NCBI RefSeq assembly: GCF_002933815.1
Contig: NZ_BEYR01000001.1
Span: forward strand, 1,116,001-1,180,000
DNA: 64,000 nt
Source of the DNA: Sphingobacterium sp. HMA12
GTDB taxonomy: Bacteria; Bacteroidota; Bacteroidia; Sphingobacteriales; Sphingobacteriaceae
Direction of reading: 5' to 3'
The number at the start of each line of letters is the position of its first letter. Position 1 is the stretch's first letter. This document shows positions 55,477-63,815 of this stretch, piece by piece. The translations under genes were made by a program, and so were the position numbers. Below the pieces are notes generated by a model. That model saw only the letters and a program-made list of their open reading frames with translations. It made no database searches and was not told where the DNA came from.

Positions 55477-56160
55477 TCACCTTTTTAAAGAGAAATTGTC
55501 TATTATTAATAGATTTATGTCATCTACTATTTTGTTGAGCCGTTTGACCTGACCTGACTTATGTTGAGGTTCAATTTCTTCATTATTTGTTATTTTATCA
55601 ATCACAAGCTGTCGAAGCCCCTGGATATATAACTGTTTTTGTTTTTTGATATCGTATATTTTTTGATTCTCACTTTTGTCTTTCGGCATGAGGTAGATCG
55701 CGTATTCTACTTCAGCAAGCAGCCTTTTCTGTTGATGTCTAAAATATGTACCTCCTTGTTCAATAGAAGCAAATAATTCATTTATTTTTGAAAATAGCTG
55801 AAATAATCTTTTGCGCTGTGTTGCATATTTCTGTTCACCATTTACCTGCATTAAGAAATAGGAATAGAGCATATAATAGTGATCCTTTCCAGCCTCACTA
55901 TTGAACTCGATATCCTGCAGCAGGTGATAGCTCAATGTGGGATTAATTGTTTCATCAAATACAAATTCAGGACGAACTCTTAAGATATTGTCAAAATAGT
56001 CCCGACTGTAAATTAGAGAGTCTTTCGTCTGAAAATGCAATACAATTAATGAATCTGTCGCTGCTAGTTTTGTGATAACTTTCGCCAATGACGAGTTCTT
56101 ATATCCCAACAAAAGTAATATAACAATACAGATTTGGAATATTTTTACAATTAATTTCAT
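55477..56160 (-). CDS. Secreted protein of unknown function
   Basis: 227 aa with a signal peptide (ends near YKNSSLAK) and a predominantly helical body. No family recognised. The stop codon (TGA at 55477-55479) lies inside the right inverted repeat of the IS3 element, so the insertion supplies the end of the frame; a few C-terminal residues may have been lost. Confidence 0.55.
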   Translation of the reverse strand: MKLIVKIFQICIVILLLLGYKNSSLAKVITKLAATDSLIVLHFQTKDSLIYSRDYFDNILRVRPEFVFDETINPTLSYHLLQDIEFNSEAGKDHYYMLYSYFLMQVNGEQKYATQRKRLFQLFSKINELFASIEQGGTYFRHQQKRLLAEVEYAIYLMPKDKSENQKIYDIKKQKQLYIQGLRQLVIDKITNNEEIEPQHKSGQVKRLNKIVDDINLLIIDNFSLKR

Positions 56161-56264
56161 GATATGGCTTTACTGGCTACTGAATTTACAAAACGGGACT
56201 CAAAAGACAAAATATTTAACTCAATAACGATAATTTCTATATCTATTTTGTATCTTGATGGAGT

Positions 56265-56503
56265 ATGGTTAATCTAGATTTAAGAAGGGTATTAATTTAA
56301 TAGAAGACTTTAAAAGCCAGTTTTCTCCCGAGATTAATGAATTTGAACAAAAGAGCCGCCGAAATCGTTGGGACATATCAATAGATTCGATTATCGGTTT
56401 CTTGGTGCGGGCTGACGTTTAGAGCAAGAAGGTAGTGTATGTGAATGAAGAAGCAATCTGGGAATTTGTTAAAGCGAGAGCAAAAAGTAAAAAGGTGCCA
56501 TAA
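56265..56503 (+). pseudogene. Small ORF, copy 2, disrupted
   Basis: Duplicate of the sequence at 14940-15090, including ATCTATTTTGTATCTTGAT upstream and ATGGTTAATCTAG. Here a TAA appears after 11 codons and the frame shifts; the rest reads DFKSQFSPEINEFEQKSRRN, then IDSIIGFLVRADV, a TAG, and SKKVVYVNEEAIWEFVKARA. The ancestral gene was probably about 80 aa, positively charged. Family not recognised. Confidence 0.5.
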
Positions 56504-56539
56504 GTTAAATTTTATCGAATACTCTGAAAAATCAATTCA

Positions 56540-56624
56540 TATATTTGCATACTCCTGTCCCTAAAGGAGTTATTTGTCAAAAGTAAAGCGCTAGGCACCG
56601 AAGTCATCTTCGGTGCCGTCCTTT
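56540..56624 (+). ncRNA. Candidate small RNA with two hairpins
   Basis: TATATTTG (56540-56547) fits a Bacteroidota -7 box. About 5 bases on comes ACTCCT ... AGGAGT (56551-56570), then a perfect 10-bp hairpin GGCACCGAAG/CTTCGGTGCC (56594-56617) followed by a T-run (to 56624). No ORF lies between. A terminated transcript of about 70 bases fits. No -33 TTG at the right spacing, and no known family recognised. Confidence 0.3.
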
Positions 56625-56675
56625 TAAATGGATATTATTTATTAAAACTTTATTGAATTTTCGCTTGATCTTAAT

Positions 56676-57185
56676 TTACATTTTCTTTTTAAATGAAAAG
56701 ACCTGCTGCAAAACATAACTGAAAATAGAAACTAAAATAGTTGTTAGTAACGCCGAGGGGGTCGGATAAAAGTGAAGCTCTTCTACAAAAAATTTGATGA
56801 AAATATAATTCAAGAGTATACACAATAGTACGACAAGAAAATACCTAAATAAGTGTATCCTCCTTTTTCTGTTTGCCTGTTGACTGAATACAACATACAT
56901 ATTCAAATAAAAGCCCAAAGGAAAGGTGATCAGAAAAGCGACGATAAAAGCTCCAATATGGGGTGTTACCGCTAATGTTTCAGTTATTTGTATAATTTTC
57001 TTTTTAAAAATAAAATTATACGAAATGAAATAGATGAAGATGTTCAGGACAGCCACTCCTCCTCCACAAGATGCATATCTAAATGTCTTGATCGGTAGAA
57101 AGCGAAAAAATATATTATGGATATAATCCAATAAATTTATTATTAGATTTTTGGTAGTTAAATGAAGTTTTCTTAGCAAAATCAT
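56676..57185 (-). CDS. GtrA-like four-TM protein
   Basis: 169 aa with four hydrophobic helices and the GtrA pattern: FRYASCGGGVAVLNIFIYFI at the first helix and LGFYLNMYVVFSQQANRKRR after the second. GtrA-like flippase-type proteins move or help use polyprenyl-linked sugars at the membrane. The stop is near 56676 and no partner glycosyltransferase is adjacent, so the role here is unclear. Confidence 0.8.
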   Translation of the reverse strand: MILLRKLHLTTKNLIINLLDYIHNIFFRFLPIKTFRYASCGGGVAVLNIFIYFISYNFIFKKKIIQITETLAVTPHIGAFIVAFLITFPLGFYLNMYVVFSQQANRKRRIHLFRYFLVVLLCILLNYIFIKFFVEELHFYPTPSALLTTILVSIFSYVLQQVFSFKKKM

Positions 57186-57326
57186 AAATTGTCCTTCGGT
57201 GTGTCTATCACTAAAACAGGTGCAATACTAACATTTTATTTTTACAATTCCCCTCTCTGATGGCAATGCAATTGCAGCGTGCGATGCTGAAACTTACAAT
57301 AGCCAAATTAAATTGGAGTAAATTGA

Positions 57327-57503
57327 AATGATCTTTACTATAGTAAGGCATGGGCGGTTTTTGATTATCCGATCTATTGGTCAGATCCAGTTCCCGTCAA
57401 TTCGGATATTCCTGTCCACGTAAACCATGGTGGAACGATTGACTATTGCGAATGTTGGATAAAACATGACCCCGTTCTTACAATAGAAAAAGTAGAGAGG
57501 TAG
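57327..57503 (+). pseudogene. C-terminal fragment of an unknown protein
   Basis: 58 open codons with clear protein character (YYSKAWAVFDYPIYWSDPVP, then VNHGGTIDYCECWIKHDPV) and no start codon; the stretch before it is a stop. Probably the remnant of an immunity-like gene. Family not recognised. Confidence 0.4.
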
Positions 57504-57547
57504 ATATAATTACATTTGGAACTGTTTCTTAAAGTGAAGAAGCTTTG

Positions 57548-57576
57548 CGGAGTTCGATTGGACTCCGTTCTTTTTT
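57548..57576 (+). terminator. Intrinsic terminator
   Basis: CGGAGT (57548-57553) pairs with ACTCCG (57562-57567) and is followed by TTC and seven T. About 45 bases after the stop of the gene fragment at 57327. Confidence 0.7.
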
Positions 57577-57819
57577 TAATTAATATTTTTATGCGTCTCT
57601 TGAGAGTTATGGTGGTTTATTCAAGAAAAAAAATATTAGGCGTAGGTTCAAGTAAGGAAAAGAAGATAGATGTACGAATAAGGATTTGCCATCTTTATGT
57701 GCCGATGGTCGTTTTCTTTGGGATCTTTATTATAGATAACGGTAACTGAGTTATCATTACCGCCCTTTAGAGAGAGAAAAGAGGACGAAAGAAAGGAGTT
57801 GATTGATTTCTTCATTAAT

Positions 57820-58226
57820 CTAATGATCAGCACCAGAATAGATCCACATCGGCTCTGTTTGACCGGCTCGTTCAAAGCCGTTCTTTTTATAAAAGTCGAT
57901 AGCTTTACCGTCAGCAGTAAGCATCTGCATATGAAAACTCTTATAAATCTCTTGCATTTTATCCATGATTAAGCGACCAACCCCTTTGCCTTGATAGGAG
58001 GGTAGCACCAGTAGATGCGGATAATATACCACCAGATATCCATCGGAAATGGCATTCCCTAGGCCCACTAATGTTGTACCATCCCATGCAGTAACCAAAG
58101 AATGCGAATTTAAGAGTGCTTTCATCAGTAATTCTGGCTTTTCGGCTGCACTCCATTTATTAGCTTATATAGTTGTAGAATATCATCTGCATTCAAATCT
58201 CTATTAACACTAAGGGTTATGTTCAT
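57820..58226 (-). pseudogene. GNAT acetyltransferase, frameshifted (copy C)
   Basis: DNA more than 95% identical by eye to 41320-41727. A one-base loss near 58168 (AGCTTATATAGTTG against AGCTTGGTAAAGTTG) puts the first 20 codons out of frame; the rest, including PSYQGKGVGRLIMDKM, is intact. An internal ATG at 58125 would give a 101-aa protein missing the first strands. Probably inactive. Confidence 0.75.
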
Positions 58227-58314
58227 ATATTATTCTGTAGTTTTGGTATGTATACTTAAGTAAATGTTCGTTGTAAATATGCGAACATGTGAAAATCGAA
58301 GTTTATGCTTAATA

Positions 58315-58572
58315 TTACTCGTAAACTTTAGCTCCCTTGAAAATATCAGCAAACGTTGACCATGCAGCTTTTCCAGCATCTACATTTGCGCCTGTATTAT
58401 CATAATACCCTTGGATATCTTCTGTATATGTCGCCAAAGCTTCCAAAAAATAAGGTAAGGTTTTGTTTTCCCAAGTTTCAGGATGTTGGAGCAAATCCTG
58501 ACGTAGGAGATCAAGAAATTTAATAAAACTCGTTCTGTCTGTCACTTTCAATGCGTAAAGTTGATTAACCAT
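58315..58572 (-). CDS. DUF7660-like protein (copy C1, original start)
   Basis: 85 aa with an ATG start and leader MVNQLYALKVTDRTSFIKFL, the only copy in the window with a normal start. Body and end identical or nearly so to copy B. Tandem with the chimeric copy at 59138. Likely the donor of the other copies. Function unknown. Confidence 0.8.
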   Translation of the reverse strand: MVNQLYALKVTDRTSFIKFLDLLRQDLLQHPETWENKTLPYFLEALATYTEDIQGYYDNTGANVDAGKAAWSTFADIFKGAKVYE

Positions 58573-58712
58573 ATAATTTTTACCTTATTGTCTATAACTT
58601 GTCTGTTTTACTCCACAACACGAGCAAGATAATTGTGCATATAGCAATTACATTTTTCATGATTTAATGGTTGCAAAATGAATATTTGTTATCAAAGCAA
58701 TAAAATGCATTA

Positions 58713-59105
58713 TTACTCAATTAGTAACACTTTTCTATCCTTTTCTCTTCCCCAGGATACCTGCCACATTCTACCGTCTATTTGATCGAGAAGAATAAAA
58801 TTGAAGATATTAGTAGTAGAATAAAGAAAAAATCTACCATTTTTTTCTTCTTCTTTACTTGCTAAGGGCATGGCTGACAATGTCATAACAGCTTTATTTT
58901 TATTTACCTTATCAGTCTCAATCTGCCACATTTGTCCGTTTCTTGTATTCAATTTGATGAATGTAAACATATTTTGTGTAGGGAAAAGCTTGTAGACCGC
59001 AGTACTATCCGTAGAATTAATTTGAATAGGTGCGATGGATGTATTTTGAGCAAAAGATGTTGCTACAAACATTAAAAAGAATGGTATGACTAATTTTAAT
59101 TTCAT
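58713..59105 (-). CDS. Small secreted repeat protein
   Basis: 130 aa, signal peptide ending near VATSFAQ. Two copies of one motif: FPTQNMFTFIKLNTRNGQMW and, after 40 residues, STTNIFNFILLDQIDGRMWQ, each a strand-turn-strand ending in W-Q-(I/V). Resembles small Bacteroidota periplasmic proteins with repeated N(M/I)(F/W)-F(I)-LD--(N/D)G--WQ units. Lies between the two DUF7660 genes of copy C only. Confidence 0.65.
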   Translation of the reverse strand: MKLKLVIPFFLMFVATSFAQNTSIAPIQINSTDSTAVYKLFPTQNMFTFIKLNTRNGQMWQIETDKVNKNKAVMTLSAMPLASKEEEKNGRFFLYSTTNIFNFILLDQIDGRMWQVSWGREKDRKVLLIE

Positions 59106-59137
59106 TATGTTTTTAATTTGCAGAGTGAGTTATCAAC

Positions 59138-59446
59138 CTATAAATGGAGCAGTTGCTCTTGTATATTCTCTTTATTTAAACCTAGATTTTCAAAAACTAA
59201 TTTTGTTTCCCGTATATACGTGGCAAGTCCCTCATCGAAAAACTGATTTATCCCTGGAACAGCTTTTCTAGCATCTAGATTTGCACCTGTACTATCATAA
59301 TACCGTTGGATATCTTCTGTATATGTCGCCAAAGTTTCCAGAAAGTCGGGTAAGGTTTTGTTTTCCCAAGTTTCAAGATGTTGGAGCAAATCCTGGCGCA
59401 ACAAATCAAGAAATTTGATGAAGCTCTGTCTGTCTCTTACTTTCAA
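59138..59446 (-). CDS. DUF7660-like protein with exchanged C-terminus (copy C2)
   Basis: 102 aa. Residues 1-60 are the DUF7660 domain (start TTG at 59446, as in copies A and B), with several changes (YTEDIQRYYDSTGANLDARK). After that the end common to the other copies (FADIFKGAKVYE) is replaced by an unrelated 40 residues (GINQFFDEGLATYIRETKL and NKENIQEQLLHL). Looks like a recombination chimera. 32 bases from the secreted repeat protein gene. Confidence 0.6.
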   Translation of the reverse strand: MKVRDRQSFIKFLDLLRQDLLQHLETWENKTLPDFLETLATYTEDIQRYYDSTGANLDARKAVPGINQFFDEGLATYIRETKLVFENLGLNKENIQEQLLHL

Positions 59447-59743
59447 TTCGTACGTGCATTTAATTAATCAGCTAATTAAAGCTGAGTTTAAAATAGTGAT
59501 TCATTTAGAAAAATAAAAATCAATCTAAAGATATATGCTTTAAATATTTTTTCACGTCAGAGATTTCGATAACTGTCATTTGAGCAAGAAACCGTCATAC
59601 GGGAACTAGCATTATTTATGTAACAATCTGGTTAATTAAACTTCAGTTTTATTAACTTTCGATAGATAATATTTATCTTTAAACAGAAGCTATTTATCCT
59701 ATACAGTGAATTTTAGTTTCACCATTAACCAATGACTTAATTT

Positions 59744-60478
59744 ATGCGTATTATACAACAACTTAGAATTTATTCACACGAGAAATTTGAAAGTCTAGTT
59801 TTTATAGGTGCTTTCTTGGCTCTACTTCTTCACGCTATAAGTTTTATGTTTTTTAATCAATACACAGCTTTGCTCTATGGGTTGTTTTCTGGATTAGTAT
59901 TGGTTCTTTTTTTTGAAAATTGGCGGACTGAATATCTCATGAGCAAATATGTAAAGGCGTTTTTAACATTTTTGGTAGTGCTAGAATTTGCTTTTATGCT
60001 ATATGATCAAGTCCATCTGAAAGATGATTGGTACTTTCTACCATGGGCGGCTCTGTTAGGTGGAGTTGTGATGGTAGTCAGTAGTATCTTAATCGTATTC
60101 AAAAAAATCACTATCCGAGATACATTTTTGAAATTCTTTTATGTAAGTGTTATTTTTCTCTTTTCAACAGTCTATTCCTATGGACTCTTATCCTTTATAA
60201 ATATTTTTAACGCGCGGCAATTCGTTACATGGGAGCGTGCTAAGGTGGATTTACCATCCTGGGTAATTACTTTCGGAGGAAATTACAACGATGCTGTATT
60301 TGAGAACAAAGAATGGGGAAATCGGATGATGAATCTATTTTTTATGAAATGGAAAGGTGATTTTCCGCATCCACCAATGACTGCCGAAGTAAAAGTTTCT
60401 AAAGGCAACCTGGGAAAAGATTATATGCTCAAAACGTATGATGAAGATGAAAAAAACGACGCAAGGCAAATCGACTAA
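59744..60478 (+). CDS. Five-TM membrane protein (copy C)
   Basis: 244 aa, differing from copy B at only five positions (Q/L7, K/E56 region, I/V, L/F, F/S), all conservative or in loops. Same five helices and soluble tail. The divergent spacer to the DUF7660 gene is the same as in copies A and B. Its stop is one base before the desulfurase stub. Apparent selection for an intact frame suggests it is functional. Confidence 0.75.
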   Translation: MRIIQQLRIYSHEKFESLVFIGAFLALLLHAISFMFFNQYTALLYGLFSGLVLVLFFENWRTEYLMSKYVKAFLTFLVVLEFAFMLYDQVHLKDDWYFLPWAALLGGVVMVVSSILIVFKKITIRDTFLKFFYVSVIFLFSTVYSYGLLSFINIFNARQFVTWERAKVDLPSWVITFGGNYNDAVFENKEWGNRMMNLFFMKWKGDFPHPPMTAEVKVSKGNLGKDYMLKTYDEDEKNDARQID

Positions 60479-60479
60479 T

Positions 60480-60614
60480 ATGAACAAGTTTATTTATCTT
60501 GACAACAACCTATCCACTCCAATGGATGCTATGGGCTTAGCCGAAATGATGCCCTATCTGACAGATAAGTATGGTAACGCAGTAAGTAGTCACAACACAC
60601 CCTGCTGTTGCTAG
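60480..60614 (+). pseudogene. Cysteine desulfurase N-terminal stub (copy C)
   Basis: Same 44-codon stub as at 43092, with MNKFIYLDNNLSTPMDAMGL and the same CCC-stop end. Compared with copy B five of seven base changes alter the protein, including Ala to Leu in the conserved DNN-x-STP motif, which points to loss of constraint. Confidence 0.7.
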
Positions 60615-60747
60615 GCAAACCTGTTTATTCGTCGTGATGAATTGTATGTTCATCGAAAAACAGTATCGTTCACGCGTAGAAAATAGTAGATTAGCCATGC
60701 TATTTAACCGATAGATATCAAAATAGACTTACGTATTATATATGACT

Positions 60748-61398
60748 ATGATGACTGATCAATTAAAGTTACAACATTTGGCTGCGATAATGGATGTGCT
60801 GCAGCTGGCTGAAAAATTAAAGTTCGAACTACGGCATAGCTGGTTGTCCAATGGACGTCAGGAGAGTGTTGCCGAGCATACCTGGCGCATGTCGCTCATG
60901 GCGATATTGATTGAGCCGCTTTTGGATCAGAAGGTAGATTTAGCCCGTCTGTTAAAAATGATCATTATCCATGACCTTGTTGAAGCAGAAGCGGGAGACG
61001 TCTCCGTATTGGATCAGATCCGCAATCCGGAGATCAGAAAGATCAAACAGCAAAATGAAGAACAGGCCATTCTCAAGATCAGGCAGATGCTGGCAACAAG
61101 CAACGGACAAGAGATCTATGATCTTTTCTATGAATTTGAAGAGAAGAAAACCTTTGAAGCCAAGGTCGCCAATGCCATTGACAAGTTAGAGGTACAGCTA
61201 CAGCACAATCATGCTGATATCTCTACCTGGGAAGAAGTTGAGTATGATCTTTCTTTTGTAATCGGCAAACATGTCCAATTTGACCAGACCTTTGTCCTGT
61301 TAAAGGATTTAATCGAACAGCAGGCTTCGCAGAAATTGGAAGAGGCCGGGTTGAATGTTTCGGAGATTCGCGAGCGGGCGATCTCGACTTTTAGCTAG
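60748..61398 (+). CDS. HD-domain hydrolase (YfbR-like), copy C
   Basis: 216 aa from the ATG equivalent to copy B (an extra ATG two codons upstream at 60742 exists only here). All HD residues are kept (VAEHTWRM, IIIHDLVEAEAGD). Differs from copy B at about six positions. Follows the membrane gene and desulfurase stub. Likely acts on nucleotides; unproven. Confidence 0.82.
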   Translation: MMTDQLKLQHLAAIMDVLQLAEKLKFELRHSWLSNGRQESVAEHTWRMSLMAILIEPLLDQKVDLARLLKMIIIHDLVEAEAGDVSVLDQIRNPEIRKIKQQNEEQAILKIRQMLATSNGQEIYDLFYEFEEKKTFEAKVANAIDKLEVQLQHNHADISTWEEVEYDLSFVIGKHVQFDQTFVLLKDLIEQQASQKLEEAGLNVSEIRERAISTFS

Positions 61399-61440
61399 GG
61401 GAGGGATCAGTAGGTAGGGTTATTTTTGATATCAATATGC

Positions 61441-61728
61441 TTATACGGTTTCCCGTAACCAACCTTTTTTATAAACCACTAGCTTAGCCTTACAAAGTGT
61501 GTAATAATCTTGAAAGTTAATATCTGTAAACATATTAATTCAGAATAAATAATGTATATTAGGTTTGGGTATTAACCTTGCCCGAATGAAAAGTAGCATG
61601 CCATGATAGTAAACACGAACAATTCCATCGAAGGGAGGGAGATTTCACGATATTGTAGTCCAATAGCTGCCAATGTAGTTATCAGCATAAAACTAAAACC
61701 TTCGATAACAGCATTAAGAAAACTATAA
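61441..61728 (+). pseudogene. Duplicated leader and 5' end of the ybjQ-like gene
   Basis: 61441-61680 matches 50073-50310; the ORF from ATG 61603 reads MIVNTNNSIEGREISRYCSP, then leaves the family after IAANVVIS and stops at 61728 (42 codons including the stop). Only the first 27 codons of the ybjQ-like gene remain. It marks the junction between cassette C and the nuclease pair. Confidence 0.7.
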
Positions 61729-61751
61729 ACATAACTTATTAAAGAATAGTA

Positions 61752-63326
61752 ATGCGCGTAATATCACCACATTGTGAAATAAAAAAAGAGATTTATAATA
61801 AGGTTATATATCAGAATTGGCCCAGGGATGTTTTTAGAGAAATGACAGATTTAGATAGTATTAAAAAATTCTATAATGACTGTTATGATACTTTAAAATT
61901 AGAATTAGAAATTGAATTAAATAAATTTCATCCTACCGCGTGGATTCGAGAGGCATATATACAACTTGAACTTTGGACCGTGATACATTACAATGATCCA
62001 ATTGAAAATGTCGTAGGGGATAAGAAATTTGCTCCCATAGGTCGTTATGGTTGGCGGTTTATTATAGATATTTGTTTAGAAAAGCTAGAAGATAATGCAA
62101 TTTACGGCCAAGATAGACCTCCAATAGAAAGTGTAAATGTTGTGTTCACAATTTTACTTGCAATGGGCCAATGTTCAGAATACTCAAACTATTTACATTT
62201 TTTAAAGAGTAGAATTACGTCAATTAGAATTGTTTTTTCTCCAGATTTATTAATAAAATCCCCTGAATTTGATTCAATACTCAACAAACTATTTGATGAT
62301 ATTACAAAATCAATACTTTCAAATACTGACTGGGACAAATACGCTCGCTTTGCCCCCAATAATGAGATCTTGACGAGTATGGTGGACTCATTTTTATTAA
62401 AGAATTTTTCAATTTCTATTGAAGAAATTCAAAATATAGTAATCGCTATTTCTAATAAAATTTCCAACAATATTCAAGCATCAGTTATAATTCAGCCCCT
62501 AGATGATTTCATTCGACTAGTTTCTGATGTTTCAAATGTAACAATTGATAAAATTGAATCATTGATAGAAATTAGCTTTTTGAATATTAAAAATGAAAAT
62601 CATACTAATCGAGATTTTTTAAGAAAAAATCAACAGGTTAGAATGTTGTATAATGCCGGGGTTATAGTGGATTTAGAATCAAATTTTGAAACAATTTATG
62701 ATTGTAGAAATGCTCAGAAGGAATTTGTTACATCTTCTAAGAAACATGTTATTATTAGTGCGAGAATGTATGCAGAATGGCTTGATATTTTTGTGATCAA
62801 GATTGTCTTGGGGCAAAGAAGTGATTTGAAGACCAAAATGCAATTAGCGCAAGATATAATAGATATCGAAGCTTTTTATAGGATTAAAGTATTTGAGAAA
62901 GAGGTGAGTAATATGCTTTTAGGGTATGATTTTCACTGCTTAAATGTTTCAAAATTTGATGGTAGAGACATTAATTGTGGTGAAATAGATATTCTTGCTT
63001 ACAAACCAGAAACAAATGAAATGTTTGTTGTAGAATGTAAGGCTTACGCACCAATTGTGGACGCAAGAGGATTAGCACAAGTATGGAAAGATCATTACCA
63101 ACAGAAAAGGTATCATAATAAATTTATGAGAAAAATAGAGTGGGTTGAGAACAATAGAAACATCGTAAAAGAAATTTTCATAAATGTCTGCGATGTTTCT
63201 AATGACTACAAGGTAGATCCATTTTTTATAACAGCGTCAAATAGTGCTTTGGAGTTTATTGAAAATCAGTACAATATAATGACTTTTTATGAATTTGATA
63301 ATTTTTTAAAATATGGAAAACAATAA
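61752..63326 (+). CDS. Large protein with C-terminal PD-(D/E)XK nuclease domain
   Basis: 524 aa, very AT-rich, no signal peptide. The first 380 residues are mainly helical and not recognised. The C-terminus holds a restriction-endonuclease-like core: Glu411 and Asp413 (NCGEIDILAY), then Glu428-Cys-Lys430 (FVVECKAYAP), fitting the D-(D/E)XK signature, followed by a helix with VWKDHYQQKRYHNKFMRKI. It overlaps the next gene by 14 bases. The layout (large sensor-like N-part, nuclease C-part, coupled small partner) resembles phage-defence modules; that role is inference. Confidence 0.7.
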   Translation: MRVISPHCEIKKEIYNKVIYQNWPRDVFREMTDLDSIKKFYNDCYDTLKLELEIELNKFHPTAWIREAYIQLELWTVIHYNDPIENVVGDKKFAPIGRYGWRFIIDICLEKLEDNAIYGQDRPPIESVNVVFTILLAMGQCSEYSNYLHFLKSRITSIRIVFSPDLLIKSPEFDSILNKLFDDITKSILSNTDWDKYARFAPNNEILTSMVDSFLLKNFSISIEEIQNIVIAISNKISNNIQASVIIQPLDDFIRLVSDVSNVTIDKIESLIEISFLNIKNENHTNRDFLRKNQQVRMLYNAGVIVDLESNFETIYDCRNAQKEFVTSSKKHVIISARMYAEWLDIFVIKIVLGQRSDLKTKMQLAQDIIDIEAFYRIKVFEKEVSNMLLGYDFHCLNVSKFDGRDINCGEIDILAYKPETNEMFVVECKAYAPIVDARGLAQVWKDHYQQKRYHNKFMRKIEWVENNRNIVKEIFINVCDVSNDYKVDPFFITASNSALEFIENQYNIMTFYEFDNFLKYGKQ

Positions 63327-63792
63327 TTACGACCTTATTAATTTGGTTATTTCAAAGACAGATATAGACGCATTTTATCACAATGATGTATTAAGTACTT
63401 TAGAGCAAATGCATGAAACGCCAACAAAATTTTTCAATAAATTGGTTCTCACAATTCATGGCTATGATGATGATGATAGAGAAATTTATGAAATTCCAGA
63501 GATAAGGATGTTTCTCGAATTTCTCGATCGCTCATTTCCTTACTGGTTTTATTATTTAAATACCGATTTGCCAAAACAACACTCCTCACATGGTATTCTA
63601 GCAAGCTGTATTTGTACGATAGACAATATTGTACCAATGGAGGCAGGAAAAACCATTGAATTCAATTTAATATCATTGGAAACTTTTATATTAAATCATT
63701 TTAGATATATGAATGAAATAATGGAAAAGGAAGGTTTTACTGAGAAGCAAATAAGGGATTTAAGCGATAGAGTCCTATCAAAATTGGTGTAA
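63313..63792 (+). CDS. Partner protein of the nuclease, unknown family
   Basis: 159 aa, starting inside the end of the nuclease gene (14-base overlap), so translation is coupled. Acidic, no signal peptide or membrane segment; centre IPEIRMFLEFLDRSFPYWFY has the look of an alpha-beta cytosolic domain. No family recognised. Could be an immunity protein, a regulator or a subunit of the nuclease. Both genes share low GC content unlike the flanking cassette. Confidence 0.6.
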   Translation: MENNNYDLINLVISKTDIDAFYHNDVLSTLEQMHETPTKFFNKLVLTIHGYDDDDREIYEIPEIRMFLEFLDRSFPYWFYYLNTDLPKQHSSHGILASCICTIDNIVPMEAGKTIEFNLISLETFILNHFRYMNEIMEKEGFTEKQIRDLSDRVLSKLV

Positions 63793-63815
63793 TGTATACT
63801 TAGAGAGTGATGTTA

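Larger units (their letters stand above)
54290..55482 (+). mobile_element. IS3-family insertion sequence
   Basis: About 1.19 kb. Imperfect terminal inverted repeats: left TGGTAGACTTACCTGTTTTT (from 54290), right, reading inward from 55482, GGTGAAGACTTACCATTTTT. Two overlapping reading frames with a slippery A7G in between. No target duplication is obvious. It is apparently intact. Remnants related to it lie at 27311 and 63816. Confidence 0.85.
57820..61435. repeat. Mosaic cassette copy C
   Basis: Same order as copy B, but with two DUF7660 genes and a 130-aa secreted protein gene in place of one DUF7660 gene. The first part (57820-58550) matches copy B's first part; the second (59270-61435) matches copy B from within its DUF7660 gene onward. 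A 720-base stretch between (58555-59270) is present only here and looks like the original context. Confidence 0.85.

Noticed and set aside
57516..57749. A 77-codon plus-strand ORF and an opposing ORF at 57648-57875
   Set aside because: They run through a terminator and the edge of the cassette; no similarity to anything known and poor codon use.
58592..58660. A 22-codon ORF (MKNVIAICTIILLVLWSKTD...) between the DUF7660 gene and the secreted repeat protein
   Set aside because: It looks like the start of a signal peptide, but it is too short to call a gene; possibly the remnant of a deleted secreted protein.
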